In this document: positions 1-9,231 of the stretch, piece after piece | How the letters are laid out: the number at the start of each line of letters is the position of its first letter | Numbering within the stretch: position 1 is the first letter of the stretch | Source: an uncultured Myxococcales bacterium | Lineage (GTDB): Bacteria > Myxococcota_A > Polyangia > Polyangiales > Polyangiaceae | Length of the DNA stretch: 64,000 nt | Reading direction: 5' to 3' | NCBI GenBank assembly: GCA_937949945.1 | Contig: CALFEQ010000194.1 | Coordinates: 62,001-126,000 of the forward strand | The notes under the pieces: generated by a model | What the model saw: only the letters and a program-made list of their open reading frames with translations | What the model was told of the DNA's origin: nothing | Database searches by the model: none | Program-made: the position numbers and the translations under genes

Positions 1-1046
1 TCGCCCTCGTAGCGCGCGCGCATCCCTTCGAGCATCCTCCGTGCGGCCTCGAGGTCGCGCGCGGGCTCGTCGCCTTCGCCTTCGAAGATGACGACGAGGA
101 GCGAGCCTCCGAGCAGGGCGCTGCCGAACGATCCCTCGAGCAGCTCGTTGATCGCGCCCGGGTGACGGAGCAGGCGGCGCAGCGCCGCCGCGCCGAGCCC
201 TGGCGCCTCGCCCGAGTCGACACCGCCTTTCTTGACGGAGCCGCGCCGCGCGAGCATCGCGTCGAACGGGTCGTACAGGCGCGCGACCGCGGGGCGCAGG
301 CCCGCTTGGAACATCGCGCGCATCGCCTCCCAGCCGTGCTCGGTGGTCGGGAACGAGAACGCGGCGAACGCCCGCGCCGTCGGGCGCGGGTGCAGGCGCA
401 GCTTCGCGCTCGTGACCACGGCGAGCGTGCCTTCGCTCCCGACGACGAGCGGGATCAGGTTCGGACCGCTCGTGCGGTGACGGAGCGTGACGACCTCGCC
501 GGTGCCCGTCACGCACTCGAGCGCGAGGACCATGTCCTCGATCTTCCCGTACTTGCCCGAGCACTGGCCGGCGCTGCGCGCCGCGATCCATCCGCCGACG
601 GTGCTGCACAGGATGGAGGAGGGGAAGTGGCCGAGCGTGAAGCCGCGGCGCTCGAGATCCTCCTCGAGCGGCAGGCCCATGTGCCCGGCCTCGACGTCGA
701 GCGTGCGGGCGCGCTCGTCGAGCTCGCGCCAGCGCGTCATCCGTTTCAAGTCGAGCACGATCATGCGCTCGTGAGGCAGGACGCCGGCGCAGACGCCGCT
801 GCCTGCTCCGAACGGGACGATGGGCGTCTCGGTCTCGTACGCCCAGCGAACGACGCGCGCGACCTCTTCGGTCGAGGACGGCCACACGATCCCCGCCGGC
901 CGGTGCTGGGCGACGTTGCCCGCGCGCACCGCGAGGTGATGGCGTGGCCACAGGTCCCTCGCGTAGGCGACCCGGTCCGCCGCGTCTGCGCTCGTACGCA
1001 CGCCGGGCACGGCGCGGGAGAGCTCGAGGGCAGGGTCGGAGCGCAT
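1..1046 (-). CDS. FAD-linked oxidase, alkyl-DHAP synthase-like (partial)
   Basis: The gene starts at ATG 1046 on the minus strand and runs off the left edge, so only about 348 N-terminal residues are visible. An FAD-binding type 4 (GlcD/AGPS) fold is seen: PFGAGSGVCAGV for the pyrophosphate loop, then GHFPSSILCSTVGGWIAAR, SGKYGKIEDMV and VGSEGTLAVVT. The last three follow the alkyldihydroxyacetonephosphate synthase pattern more closely than glycolate oxidase. In that family FAD supports exchange of the acyl group of acyl-DHAP for a fatty alcohol, and ether lipids are known from myxobacteria. The substrate here is inference, since the C-terminal half is missing. It is divergent from the methyltransferase/MTHFR gene across about 100 bp. 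Confidence 0.8.
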   Translation of the reverse strand, partial: MRSDPALELSRAVPGVRTSADAADRVAYARDLWPRHHLAVRAGNVAQHRPAGIVWPSSTEEVARVVRWAYETETPIVPFGAGSGVCAGVLPHERMIVLDLKRMTRWRELDERARTLDVEAGHMGLPLEEDLERRGFTLGHFPSSILCSTVGGWIAARSAGQCSGKYGKIEDMVLALECVTGTGEVVTLRHRTSGPNLIPLVVGSEGTLAVVTSAKLRLHPRPTARAFAAFSFPTTEHGWEAMRAMFQAGLRPAVARLYDPFDAMLARRGSVKKGGVDSGEAPGLGAAALRRLLRHPGAINELLEGSFGSALLGGSLLVVIFEGEGDEPARDLEAARRMLEGMRARYEG

Positions 1047-1145
1047 CGGTGAACGACTATACCTTCGATGGACGGCCGCGTCCCGGCGGTCGTCGGGCGC
1101 ATCCCTGCTTGCGTTTCGCGCCTCGGGCGCGCTACTTCCGGCCGC

Positions 1146-3089
1146 ATGCCCACGCTCCTCGAAGCTCTCTCCGCTGGTCCGCTCGTCGTCGACGGGGCCA
1201 TGGGCTCGCAGCTCTACGAGCGCGGCATCCTCTACAACGTCTGCCTCGAGGAGCTCTGCGTCTCGAAGCCCGACGTCATCCGCAAGGTCCACGAGGATTA
1301 CGTCCGCGCGGGCGCGCAGGTGCTCGAGACCAACACGTTCGGCGCGAACGCGATGCGCCTCGAGAAGCACGGGCTCTCGGGCAAGGTCAAGGAGCTCAAC
1401 GAGGCCGCGGTGAAGGTCGCGCGCGAGGCTGCCGGCGCCAAGGCGTTCGTCGTCGGTGCGATCGGTCCGTCGGGCTACTTCCTCGGCGAGGCGATCCCGG
1501 ACGACCTCGCGAAGGTCCGCAACGTCCTCCTCGAGCAGGCGAGGGCCCTCGTCGGTGCCGGCGTGGACGCGGTCCTCGTCGAGACGTTCCGCCAGACGAA
1601 CGAGCTTCGCATCGCGATCGAGAGCGCCGTGCAGGCCGTCCGTGCCGCCGGCGTGAAGATCCCGGTCATCGCGTCGGCGTCCGTCGACGAGCAAAGCCGC
1701 ATGGCCGACGGCACGAGCGCGGCCGAGATCGCCCGGCTGATGCGCGAGTGGGGCGCGGACGTCATCGGCGCGAACTGCTGCGACGGGCCGATGAACGTGC
1801 TCGAGGCGATCCAACCGATGCTCGAGCTCGGTCTGCCGGTGTGGGCGGTGCCGAACGCGGGCCTCCCACGGCGCGTCGACGAGCGGCTCGTCTACGTGTC
1901 GACCGCCGAGTACTTCGGCGTCTACGCGCGCCGCATGTTCAAGCTCGGCGTGAAGCTCGTCGGAGGCTGCTGCGGCACGACGCCCGATCACGTGCGGCGC
2001 ATCGCGGCGGCGGCTCGCATGGCGGGCGCCGCGGAGCGTGGCGCTGCCTCGAACGGAGACTCCGACGCGCTGATCCGAACGACGGAGTCTTTCGAGGCGT
2101 GGTCGGCGGATCCTCCCGAGACCCACGGCGCCGCGAAGTGCGTGCCGTTCGCCGAGCGCAGCGAGCTCGCCGCGAAGCTCGCGCGCGGTCGGTTCGTCGT
2201 GTCCGTCGAGGTGAACCCTCCGATCGGGCTCGACCTCTCGAAGGCGATCGCCGCGGCGAAGATGCTCAAGGACGGCGGCATCGACGTCATCAACATCGCC
2301 GACGGCGCGCGCGCCCAAGCACGCATGGGCAACCTCGCGATGGCCGTGCGGATCCAGGAGCAGGTCGGGATGGAGACGATCCTCCACGTCTGCGGCCGCG
2401 ACCGGAACCTGCTCGGCACGCTCGCGCACCTGCTCGCCGCCCAGGAGCTCGGCGTGCGGAACCTCGTCATCATCACGGGCGATCCGCCGAAGATGGGCGA
2501 CTTTCCCGACGCGTCCGCGGTCTACGACCTCGACTCGATCGGCATCCTGAAGCTCGCCACGCGCCTCAACCACGGCATCGATCCGGGCGGCAAGCCGCTC
2601 GGCGGCGCGACGCGGTTCGTCCTCGCGACGGGCGCCGAGCCGGCGGCCCTCAACTACGAGCGCGAGCTCGAGCGCCTCGCGCAGAAGAAGGCCGCGGGCG
2701 CCGAGCTCGTCATGACGCAGCCGGTCTACGATCCGGCCGTCCTCGATCGGTTCCTCACGGACATCGCTCCGCTCAATCTCCCGGTCCTCGTCGGCCTCTT
2801 GCCGCTCGCGAGCTATCGCAACGCGGAGTTCCTCCACAACGAGGTCCCCGGCATGCAGGTGCCCGAGGCCGTCCGCGAGCGCATGCGGAAGGCGGGCACG
2901 GGCGCGCAAGCACGCAAGGAGGGCGTGGCGATCGCGCGCGAGATGCTCGCGGCGGTCCGCTCGCGCGTCGCGGGCGCGTACATCATGCCGCCGCTCGAGC
3001 GCTACGAGCTGGCGCTCGAAGTGGTGGATGGCTTCTTGGAGGCTCCCGGCGGAAGGCCCCAGGCTCCAGAGAAGAAAGTCGGCAGCTGA
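1146..3089 (+). CDS. Bifunctional homocysteine S-methyltransferase / methylenetetrahydrofolate reductase
   Basis: The protein is 647 aa from ATG 1146; an in-frame ATG at 1068 would add 26 residues unlike the family. Residues 1-290 are a homocysteine S-methyltransferase TIM barrel (VDGAMGSQLYERG start). Its zinc ligands are Cys211 in GANCCDGP and Cys275/Cys276 in GGCCGTTP. Residues about 348-640 are a MetF-type barrel with VSVEVNPP, NIADGARAQARMG, LVIITGDPPKMG and VMTQPVYD. The order matches the YitJ-type fusion, which would make methyl-THF from methylene-THF and methylate homocysteine in methionine synthesis. No cobalamin domain is present. The last ~15 residues (EAPGGRPQAPEKK) are encoded by heptamer-repeat-like DNA and look like a recent extension. 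Confidence 0.9.
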   Translation: MPTLLEALSAGPLVVDGAMGSQLYERGILYNVCLEELCVSKPDVIRKVHEDYVRAGAQVLETNTFGANAMRLEKHGLSGKVKELNEAAVKVAREAAGAKAFVVGAIGPSGYFLGEAIPDDLAKVRNVLLEQARALVGAGVDAVLVETFRQTNELRIAIESAVQAVRAAGVKIPVIASASVDEQSRMADGTSAAEIARLMREWGADVIGANCCDGPMNVLEAIQPMLELGLPVWAVPNAGLPRRVDERLVYVSTAEYFGVYARRMFKLGVKLVGGCCGTTPDHVRRIAAAARMAGAAERGAASNGDSDALIRTTESFEAWSADPPETHGAAKCVPFAERSELAAKLARGRFVVSVEVNPPIGLDLSKAIAAAKMLKDGGIDVINIADGARAQARMGNLAMAVRIQEQVGMETILHVCGRDRNLLGTLAHLLAAQELGVRNLVIITGDPPKMGDFPDASAVYDLDSIGILKLATRLNHGIDPGGKPLGGATRFVLATGAEPAALNYERELERLAQKKAAGAELVMTQPVYDPAVLDRFLTDIAPLNLPVLVGLLPLASYRNAEFLHNEVPGMQVPEAVRERMRKAGTGAQARKEGVAIAREMLAAVRSRVAGAYIMPPLERYELALEVVDGFLEAPGGRPQAPEKKVGS

Positions 3090-3260
3090 CGTGTCGTGAG
3101 GCTCCAGGCTCCGGGCTCCAGGCTCCAGTGAAGACGAAGGCCGGGAGCTCGTGAAAGGATGGCGAGCTGAGATGAGCGCGGGGCATTCCCGATTCGACCG
3201 GGCGTCGACGCGGAGGAGGCTCTCCCCCTGGAGCCTTCTGCCTTCTGCCTGGAGCCTCCT
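3055..3260. repeat. Heptanucleotide repeats, opposite-orientation pair
   Basis: Positions 3100-3128 hold four tandem copies of the 7-mer GGCTCCA (one is GGCTCCG), with a degenerate start at 3055-3069 inside the 3' end of the preceding gene. The opposite orientation, GGAGCCT-like units, lies at 3227-3260 inside the next gene. Together they could form an imperfect hairpin across the gene boundary. The same family recurs at about 13.8, 24.15, 48.2, 56.6 and 60.6-60.9 kb. Confidence 0.85.
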
Positions 3261-4560
3261 CTTCTTGGGCCTCTCCGCGTGCCACTCGTGCAGCAAGGAA
3301 GACGCGCGCGGAGGTGCAGCGGCGGCGGACGCGTCCGCTGCTTCTTTGCAGGAAGGCGCGCGGTGCCGCGACGACGGCAAAGCCCTCGCGCTCTCGGGCA
3401 CGGACGTCGTCGTGGGCGACGCCGCGGTCGGGCCGAGCGGGCTTCTCGTCGGCGTCGTTCGCACGGAGGGCGGCAAGCGCGTCGCCGGGGTCCTGCGCGC
3501 GTCGCTCGACCTCGCTTCGTCCACCGTGATCGACGTGGGGCCGGCATTCGGAGACGATCCTCCGCCCTCGCCGCGCTTCCACGGTACGAAGGCGTACGTG
3601 GCGTTCCTCACGCGCCAGGCGACCGACGGCGGACCGAGGCAGCGGACGCTGAACGTCGCGCCCCTCGGCGATCGAGAGCTCGGCCCCGTCGAAGCGACGG
3701 TCGTCCAGCAGGCGGACGAGTCGACCGCGTTCGACGTGGCGTGGACCGACGACGGCGCTGCGCTGGCGGCCTGGGACGAGGACGCGCCTCCGAGGCCCGA
3801 CGGCGGCGCCGGAATCCCGGGCGCGCCCGATCGCGGCTTCGTCAAGGTGCAGGCCCTCTCGGTCGCGGGATCGCCGGTCGCGCCGCCGAAGGACAACCCC
3901 CCGCGCCGCGTGGCCTCTCCCGACACGTCGGACGCGGAGTCGCCGCGCTTGGTCGCGCGCCCCGGCGGCTTCTGGCTCGCGTGGCTCGCGCGTCGCGTGG
4001 AGGAGGACGGCCACACGATCGAGGGGCCCGGAGAGAAGCGTACGTTTCGCTGGGTCGAAGCCGTCGCGCTCGACGCGCGCGGGGAGCCTGCGGGGCCGGT
4101 GCGCCGGGTCTCGCCCACGAGCGGCCGCGCGGCGGCGTTCGAGCTCTCGGTCCGCGGCGAGGATCTCGTGGTGCTCGTCCAAGACGAGGCCGCGCACGCG
4201 GAGGGCGGCGGCTCGCGCATCGTCCGCTACCTCGTGTCGAGCGAGGTCGAGTCGGCCGATCTCGTCGACGGAGGCGTCGGCGAGGCGAACGCCGAGCTCG
4301 TGCCGTCGGCGCCGGGGCAGGGGACGCGATGGCTCGCGTGGGGCGATGGTACGGAGCGCATGCGTTTGACGCCGCTCGATGCCGAGCTCGTCGCGACGGG
4401 CAGGACGTCGGCCGAGCCCGCGCTGGACGGAGCGCGCGTGCTCGCGTCGTCGCCCCCGGACGTCGTCTACGCGCTCGTCGGCGCAGCGCCACGCCCCGAG
4501 GGCTCCGGCGAGGCTGCACCCCCGTCGCATCCCGAGCTGCGCCGGTTCGTCTGCAAGTGA
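3172..4560 (+). CDS. Putative lipoprotein, unknown function
   Basis: Start ATG 3172 gives 462 aa; an in-frame GTG at 3151 is possible. After an RRR n-region the h-region is LSPWSLLPSAWSLLFLG with lipobox LSAC, so lipidation and export are expected. The mature part has a Cys/Asp/Ala-rich linker and about 400 residues of short beta-strand-like units such as GGFWLAWLAR and GTRWLAWGDG. That could be a beta-propeller, but I recognise no family. The signal-peptide core is built from the heptamer repeat (TGGAGCCTTCTGCC units), which is odd for a conserved function. No close operon partner; tRNA-Met follows about 240 bp downstream. Confidence 0.7.
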   Translation: MSAGHSRFDRASTRRRLSPWSLLPSAWSLLFLGLSACHSCSKEDARGGAAAADASAASLQEGARCRDDGKALALSGTDVVVGDAAVGPSGLLVGVVRTEGGKRVAGVLRASLDLASSTVIDVGPAFGDDPPPSPRFHGTKAYVAFLTRQATDGGPRQRTLNVAPLGDRELGPVEATVVQQADESTAFDVAWTDDGAALAAWDEDAPPRPDGGAGIPGAPDRGFVKVQALSVAGSPVAPPKDNPPRRVASPDTSDAESPRLVARPGGFWLAWLARRVEEDGHTIEGPGEKRTFRWVEAVALDARGEPAGPVRRVSPTSGRAAAFELSVRGEDLVVLVQDEAAHAEGGGSRIVRYLVSSEVESADLVDGGVGEANAELVPSAPGQGTRWLAWGDGTERMRLTPLDAELVATGRTSAEPALDGARVLASSPPDVVYALVGAAPRPEGSGEAAPPSHPELRRFVCK

Positions 4561-4798
4561 CCGGCGCGCCGGCCGAAGTCGGCGCCTCGCAGAGCGCCAC
4601 GGCCCAGCGCCGAAGCGCGCGTCCGCCGACGTCGCACACGCGGCACGCCTCCTCGGCACGCAACGTGCCTCTTCCCCCGCGCCACTGCTTCGACTAGCTT
4701 TTCCGGCGTGGCAGGCAGAGCGCCTGAGAGACGAAGCTCGACGGATGCGATAGCGGGGACGCCGTCCCGGCGAACGGCATCGGACATGCGAGCGAGCG

Positions 4799-4872
4799 GG
4801 GCCCATAGCTCAATCGGTAAGAGCTCCCGGCTCATAACCGGGCTTGTCCTGGTTCGAACCCAGGTGGGCCCA
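4799..4872 (+). tRNA. tRNA-Met (anticodon CAT)
   Basis: A complete 74-nt cloverleaf: acceptor GGGCCCA pairs with TGGGCCC, D-arm GCTC/GAGC, anticodon stem CCCGG/CCGGG around CTCATAA, T-arm CCTGG-TTCGAAC-CCAGG, discriminator A. The CCA tail is not encoded (ACA follows). The G1-C72 pair argues for elongator rather than initiator Met. A lysidine-modified tRNA-Ile2 also carries CAT and cannot be excluded by eye. Confidence 0.93.
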
Positions 4873-4898
4873 CAGGTGCAACGAGAAGGAGTACGCGG

Positions 4899-5630
4899 TT
4901 GAGCAACACGGACCAGATCCGCGCGCTGGAAGAGCTGGCGGCGATCGACGCCGAGGTGAAGGCCCTCGAAGAGAAGCTCGCAGAGGAACGGGGAGCCCTC
5001 GGAGCGCTGAAAGAGAACCTGAAGAAGCTGGACGAGAAGCTCGCGGCCGATCGTGCGACGGTGGGAGCTGCGGACAAGCAGCGCCAAGAGCTGCAGATGG
5101 ACATTCGCACGATGACGGCCCAGATCGAGCACTCGCGCGAGAAGCTGAATCGCTCGCGCACCGAGCGCGAGACGCAGGCCGCCCAGCGCGAGCTCGAGGA
5201 GCTCAGGAAGCTCGTCCGCGATCGCGAAGAAGAGATTCAGCGGCTCGAGGGCGACACGGCGGCGATCCGCAGCCAGCTCGAGATCGCCGAGGCGGAGCAC
5301 AAGAAGCTGTCGGAGGAGCTCGCCGCCAAAGAGGGAGACATCCAGGCGAAGCTCGCGCAGCTCGAGGCCGATCGCCAGCAGAAGGGGGGCGGGCGCGAGG
5401 AGATCGTGAAGCGGCTGCCGCCGCAGCTCTACCGGCGGTACGAGATGATCCGCGGCCGGCGCGGCACGGCGATCGCGCAGACCCACGACGGCACCTGCAA
5501 CAAGTGCAACATGGCGCTGCCGCCTCAGCTCTTCCACAAGCTCCGGCGCGAGCCCGTCCTCGACCAGTGCCCGTCGTGCCACCGGCTCATCTACTTCGCG
5601 CCGCCGCAGCAGGCCACCAAGGTCGACTGA
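4899..5630 (+). CDS. Coiled-coil C4-type zinc ribbon protein (DUF164/CdsZ family)
   Basis: 243 aa from TTG 4899, chosen because AGAAGGAG sits 7 nt upstream. Residues about 5-165 are a continuous charged coiled coil. The C-terminus holds a zinc ribbon with Cys200/Cys203 and Cys224/Cys227 (CNKCN...CPSCH). This architecture matches the bacterial C4-type zinc ribbon family studied as CT398/CdsZ in Chlamydia, a likely adaptor for transcription or secretion components. The molecular role here is unknown. It lies 26 nt after tRNA-Met and may be co-transcribed with it. Confidence 0.85.
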   Translation: MSNTDQIRALEELAAIDAEVKALEEKLAEERGALGALKENLKKLDEKLAADRATVGAADKQRQELQMDIRTMTAQIEHSREKLNRSRTERETQAAQRELEELRKLVRDREEEIQRLEGDTAAIRSQLEIAEAEHKKLSEELAAKEGDIQAKLAQLEADRQQKGGGREEIVKRLPPQLYRRYEMIRGRRGTAIAQTHDGTCNKCNMALPPQLFHKLRREPVLDQCPSCHRLIYFAPPQQATKVD

Positions 5631-5779
5631 CGGTCGGATGAAGGCGCCGGTCTCCAGACGTCGGTGTCCTCCGGCCCTCGAGGCAGCCCCGACCACTTCT
5701 GTCTTGTTCCCTCTTTGCTTGGTTCGTGTTGGAGTTTTGGGGGCTGACCCCGAACACTCCGAGTCGCGTGGGACTTCGG

Positions 5780-5798
5780 CCGGTGCGCTTCGCACCGG
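5780..5798. promoter_or_regulatory. Perfect 8-bp hairpin before kinase gene
   Basis: CCGGTGCG-CTT-CGCACCGG forms a perfect 8-bp stem with a 3-nt loop, ending 24 nt before the kinase start. A G-run rather than a T-run follows, so it is not a classic terminator. It may be a leader structure or a protein site. Confidence 0.4.
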
Positions 5799-5822
5799 GG
5801 GGGTCGAGGCTGGAGACTTCGC

Positions 5823-7169
5823 GTGAAGAGCTGCCCGAAATGCATGCGCGTGTTCCCCGACGATGCGGGCTTCTGCCCTGCGGACGGGAGCCAGCTGCAG
5901 TTCGCGAGCATGGTGCCGGTCACGAACACGTCGGACGACCCGCGCCTCGGCGCGAAGCTCTGTGGTCGTTACGAAGTCCGCCGCGTCGTCGCCGACGGCG
6001 GCATGGGGCGCGTCTACGAGGGCATCGACAAGCAGACGCAGACCCGCATCGCGGTGAAGGTCCTGCACGACGACGTCGCGAAGGACGAGGTCGCGCTCGA
6101 GCGCTTCAAGCGCGAGTACGAGATCTCGAGCAAGCTCCCGCACGATCACATCGTCAAGGTCCTCGACTTCCAGCGCGATCCGCCGAGCGGCGTGTGGCTG
6201 CTCGTGATGGAGTTCCTCGACGGCGAGGAGCTGCGTTACGTCCTCAAGCGCGAGAAGACCATCCCGCCGGAGCGGCTCATTCGCATGCTCTCGCAGGTGG
6301 CGATCGGTCTCGACGAGGCCCACGCGCGCCAGTTCGTCCACCGCGATCTCAAGCCCGACAACCTGTTCTTGTGCGGCACGCGCGAGGGCGACATCGTCAA
6401 GATCCTCGACTTCGGATCGGTCAAGGACAAGAACAAGGACGCGAAGAAGCTCACCGTCCTCGGCACGACGATCGGCTCGCCGTATTACATGGCGCCGGAG
6501 CAGGCGCAGGGCCTCGACACGCTCGACGCGCGCGCGGACGTCTTCGCGCTCGCTGCCATCACGTACGAGTGCGTGACGGGCACGGTACCGTTCACGGGAA
6601 ACAACGGCCCGTCCATCCTGCTCAACATCCTCACGAAGGATCCCGATCCGCCGAGCACGAAGGCCGCGACCGCGAGGTATCCGATCCCGCCGGCGCTCGA
6701 CGACGTGATGGAGGTCGCGCTCGCGAAGAACCCGAACATCCGCACGAAGTCCGTCGGCGAATTCGCCACCGCGGTCGGTCGTGCCTACGGGCTCGAAGGG
6801 GATCACCGCGCGTGGGCGCGCATGCCGCAAGCAGAGCTCGCGAAGCTCGTCGCTGCCGGTCTCGCGCGGATGCCGGCGGCGCCGAAGGCCGCGCCCATCG
6901 AGGCCGCCGCCGATCCGTTCGCTGCGCCGCCAGCGCCGAACGCTCCCGTCGCTCCGATGGGACCCGCGCCGGTGCAACAGCCGCAGCCGCAGCCCATGGC
7001 GTACGCGAACCCGCCGCCGCCGCAGCCTCACGTGGCCGCGCAGAACGACGAGCCCATCGGGCGGATCCCCGGGCTCGACACCAGCCGACCGCCGTGGCTC
7101 ATTCCGGTCGTCGTCGGCATCGCGGCGCTCGTCGTGGGCGGCGGGATCGTGATTGCGCTCGCGCGTTGA
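5823..7169 (+). CDS. Membrane-anchored Ser/Thr protein kinase with N-terminal Cys motif
   Basis: 448 aa from GTG 5823 (GGAG upstream). Residues 4-18 carry CPKC...FC, the short half-ribbon common ahead of myxobacterial kinases. The Hanks kinase domain spans about 48-310: glycine loop VADGGMGRVYEG, catalytic Lys79 in IAVKV, HRDLKPDN at 173-180 and DFG at 196-198. All key residues are present, so it should be active. A Pro/Ala/Gln-rich linker (355-420) leads to one membrane helix at 424-445 that ends the protein, so the kinase faces the cytoplasm with no extracytoplasmic sensor. Substrate unknown; the Pro-rich membrane protein downstream is a positional candidate only. Confidence 0.93.
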   Translation: MKSCPKCMRVFPDDAGFCPADGSQLQFASMVPVTNTSDDPRLGAKLCGRYEVRRVVADGGMGRVYEGIDKQTQTRIAVKVLHDDVAKDEVALERFKREYEISSKLPHDHIVKVLDFQRDPPSGVWLLVMEFLDGEELRYVLKREKTIPPERLIRMLSQVAIGLDEAHARQFVHRDLKPDNLFLCGTREGDIVKILDFGSVKDKNKDAKKLTVLGTTIGSPYYMAPEQAQGLDTLDARADVFALAAITYECVTGTVPFTGNNGPSILLNILTKDPDPPSTKAATARYPIPPALDDVMEVALAKNPNIRTKSVGEFATAVGRAYGLEGDHRAWARMPQAELAKLVAAGLARMPAAPKAAPIEAAADPFAAPPAPNAPVAPMGPAPVQQPQPQPMAYANPPPPQPHVAAQNDEPIGRIPGLDTSRPPWLIPVVVGIAALVVGGGIVIALAR

Positions 7170-7443
7170 TGGATGTCGTAGGCGCGGCGCCGACGTATCC
7201 GAGTGCGGGACGGAAAGCGTGACCCAGGGGGTGGATCTTTCGACCCTCGGCTGGGTGGGCGTTGCTCACGCAGCAACGGAAGGATTGCACCGAAGTTGTA
7301 GACGGCGCTGTGCGAGCCGCTCCTACTCGGCGAAACGACGGGCGTTTTTCTCGTAGTCGAGAAGTGGTAGCTTTGGATGAAGCTCCCGGTTCTCTGGTCT
7401 GTCCTTCGCATGGATCAGGAGACCATAGGGACATCGGAGGATC

Positions 7444-9159
7444 ATGCTCCCGTTCACCAAGCGCCCCGGACGTGGTGGTGATGACGCAGCGGTCGTCACG
7501 AAGGAGGACTCGCCGAAGTCGGCGAGCCTGCCTCCTCCCGCGTCGAACGTGAAGCGCAGCTTGCCGCCGCCGCCGATCTCACGTCCCGAGTTGGATGACG
7601 ACGAGATGACGAGCGTCCTGCCGTCGCGCTCGTACACGGGACCGATTCCTCCGAACAAGGTCCTTCCCGCAGCAGGCACGCCCGCCGTGCCGCCGTCTTC
7701 GCGCTCGCGACCTGGGAGCCTGCGACCGCTGCCGCAGACCGTTCCTCCGCCGGCGTCGTCCGCGCGCGCGGCCGCGATCGAAGACGATGACGACGACGAC
7801 GATGGTGGTCGTACCGTCGTCCGCGGCGCGCCCAAGATCGTCAGGCGGACGAACGCCGGCAAGAGCATGCAGCCGGCGTCGATCTCTCCTGCCGCCGTGA
7901 TCAAGGCGACGCTCGAGTCGGCGCGCGCGAATCGTCGCGAGCTGTTGCCGGGACCGCCGCCCGAGCTGCTCGAGGACCGCTCGGACTTCGATCGTCCCGA
8001 CGCCTACGATCGGAAGGATCCGTTCGAGTTCGACAGGAAGGATCAGCTCGAGTTCGATCGCGACCTCGCGCGGAACGATCCGCACGATGTCGATCGCGAT
8101 CACGGAGCGCCGGCTCCGATGCAGACGGAGCGGCAGCAGCCGGCCGCGTTCGCGCGAACGCTCCCGGCGTCCGTGTTCGAGAACCCGGCGAACCGACCTC
8201 CGCTCGAGGGCCCGCCGAGCTACCCGCCGTCGGCCAACTACGGTCAGCCGATGCACGCACCGGTGAGCGTGAAGCCCGTCGGCGGTGCGTACGGATCGTC
8301 TCCGCAGGTCGGTCAAGCGGTCCCGGCCGCGCCGCCGAGCGTGCCTGCGCACTTCATGACGCCGCAGGCTCCTTACTCGGCGGATCCGCCGGGGACGGCC
8401 GTTACGTCCAGCAGCCGGGTGGCCGGGCGTCCGGCGATCTCGTGGGCGGCCGCGCTGCTCGCGTGCGGTCTGTTCGTCGGTGTGGCCGCGGTCGCGGTCA
8501 TGCAGAGCAGCGAGTCGGTGGCGGACACCACCGCGTCCTTCGTCGATCCGTCGCGCGCGCCGCGGAGCAACACCGCGCAGCAGCAACAGCAGCAGCAGCA
8601 AGCCCAGCCGACGCCCGTGCCGGTCGCGGCGACCGCCGCCCCTGGCCCCGTGGCCGATCCGAGTTCACCCGCCGGTCTGCTCGGCGCGAGCCCCGTTCCG
8701 GTGCCTCCGGCCGCTCCTTCGGCGCCGCCGGAGGCTGTCGCGGCGGTGCCGCCCATCGTCACGGCGCCCATGGCGACGGCTCCGGTCGTCGCGACGGCGC
8801 CCGTCCTCCCGGCGCCCATCGCGACGGCGCCGGCGGTCGCGCCGCAAGGTACGGTCGTCGGTGGGTTCGCGCCGGTCGCGGTCGCGCCCGCGCCCGAGCC
8901 TGCTCCGCAGCCGCAGGCTGCACCGAAGAAGCCGGCGTGGAACTGGCGACCGCCCGCACCGGCGCCCGCCGCGCCCAAGCCGGTCGCGAAGGCGGTCGAC
9001 GACTCGCCGAAGAAGGAAGCGAAGGCTCCGCCGAAGGCCGCGTCGGAGAAGCCCTCGAAGAAGAGCGCCAACAACGACGCGGACGACGAGACGAGGAAGG
9101 CGCTCGAGGCGCTGCAGAAGGCGCAGCTCGAGAGCGCGAACTCGTTCGGCAACGACTGA
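7444..9159 (+). CDS. Pro/Ala-rich single-pass membrane protein, unknown function
   Basis: 571 aa from ATG 7444 (GGAGG just upstream). Mostly low complexity: Pro/Ser-rich N-terminus, an Asp run at 114-120, FDRKD/FDRD repeats around 182-218, one membrane helix at about 331-353, a Gln run at about 379-386, then Pro/Ala stretches and a Lys-rich C-terminal segment ending in a short helix (ALEALQKAQLESANSFGND). No enzymatic domain is visible. The charged N-terminal half is probably cytoplasmic. It follows a kinase gene by 274 bp and is rich in Ser/Thr, so it could be a substrate or scaffold; that is inference. Confidence 0.75.
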   Translation: MLPFTKRPGRGGDDAAVVTKEDSPKSASLPPPASNVKRSLPPPPISRPELDDDEMTSVLPSRSYTGPIPPNKVLPAAGTPAVPPSSRSRPGSLRPLPQTVPPPASSARAAAIEDDDDDDDGGRTVVRGAPKIVRRTNAGKSMQPASISPAAVIKATLESARANRRELLPGPPPELLEDRSDFDRPDAYDRKDPFEFDRKDQLEFDRDLARNDPHDVDRDHGAPAPMQTERQQPAAFARTLPASVFENPANRPPLEGPPSYPPSANYGQPMHAPVSVKPVGGAYGSSPQVGQAVPAAPPSVPAHFMTPQAPYSADPPGTAVTSSSRVAGRPAISWAAALLACGLFVGVAAVAVMQSSESVADTTASFVDPSRAPRSNTAQQQQQQQQAQPTPVPVAATAAPGPVADPSSPAGLLGASPVPVPPAAPSAPPEAVAAVPPIVTAPMATAPVVATAPVLPAPIATAPAVAPQGTVVGGFAPVAVAPAPEPAPQPQAAPKKPAWNWRPPAPAPAAPKPVAKAVDDSPKKEAKAPPKAASEKPSKKSANNDADDETRKALEALQKAQLESANSFGND

Positions 9160-9231
9160 CGAGCCACCTCGCGCGCGGGAGATCCGCACGGCCGGCGCAC
9201 GGCGTGTGCGTGTCCTCGATCCCGGGATCGT

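Noticed and set aside
162..3154. Long Arg-rich frames overlapping the FAD oxidase and methyltransferase/MTHFR genes
   Set aside because: Shadow frames caused by high GC; the alternative frames carry full sets of family motifs.
4708..4902. A short frame spanning tRNA-Met
   Set aside because: It simply reads through the tRNA; the cloverleaf explains the sequence.
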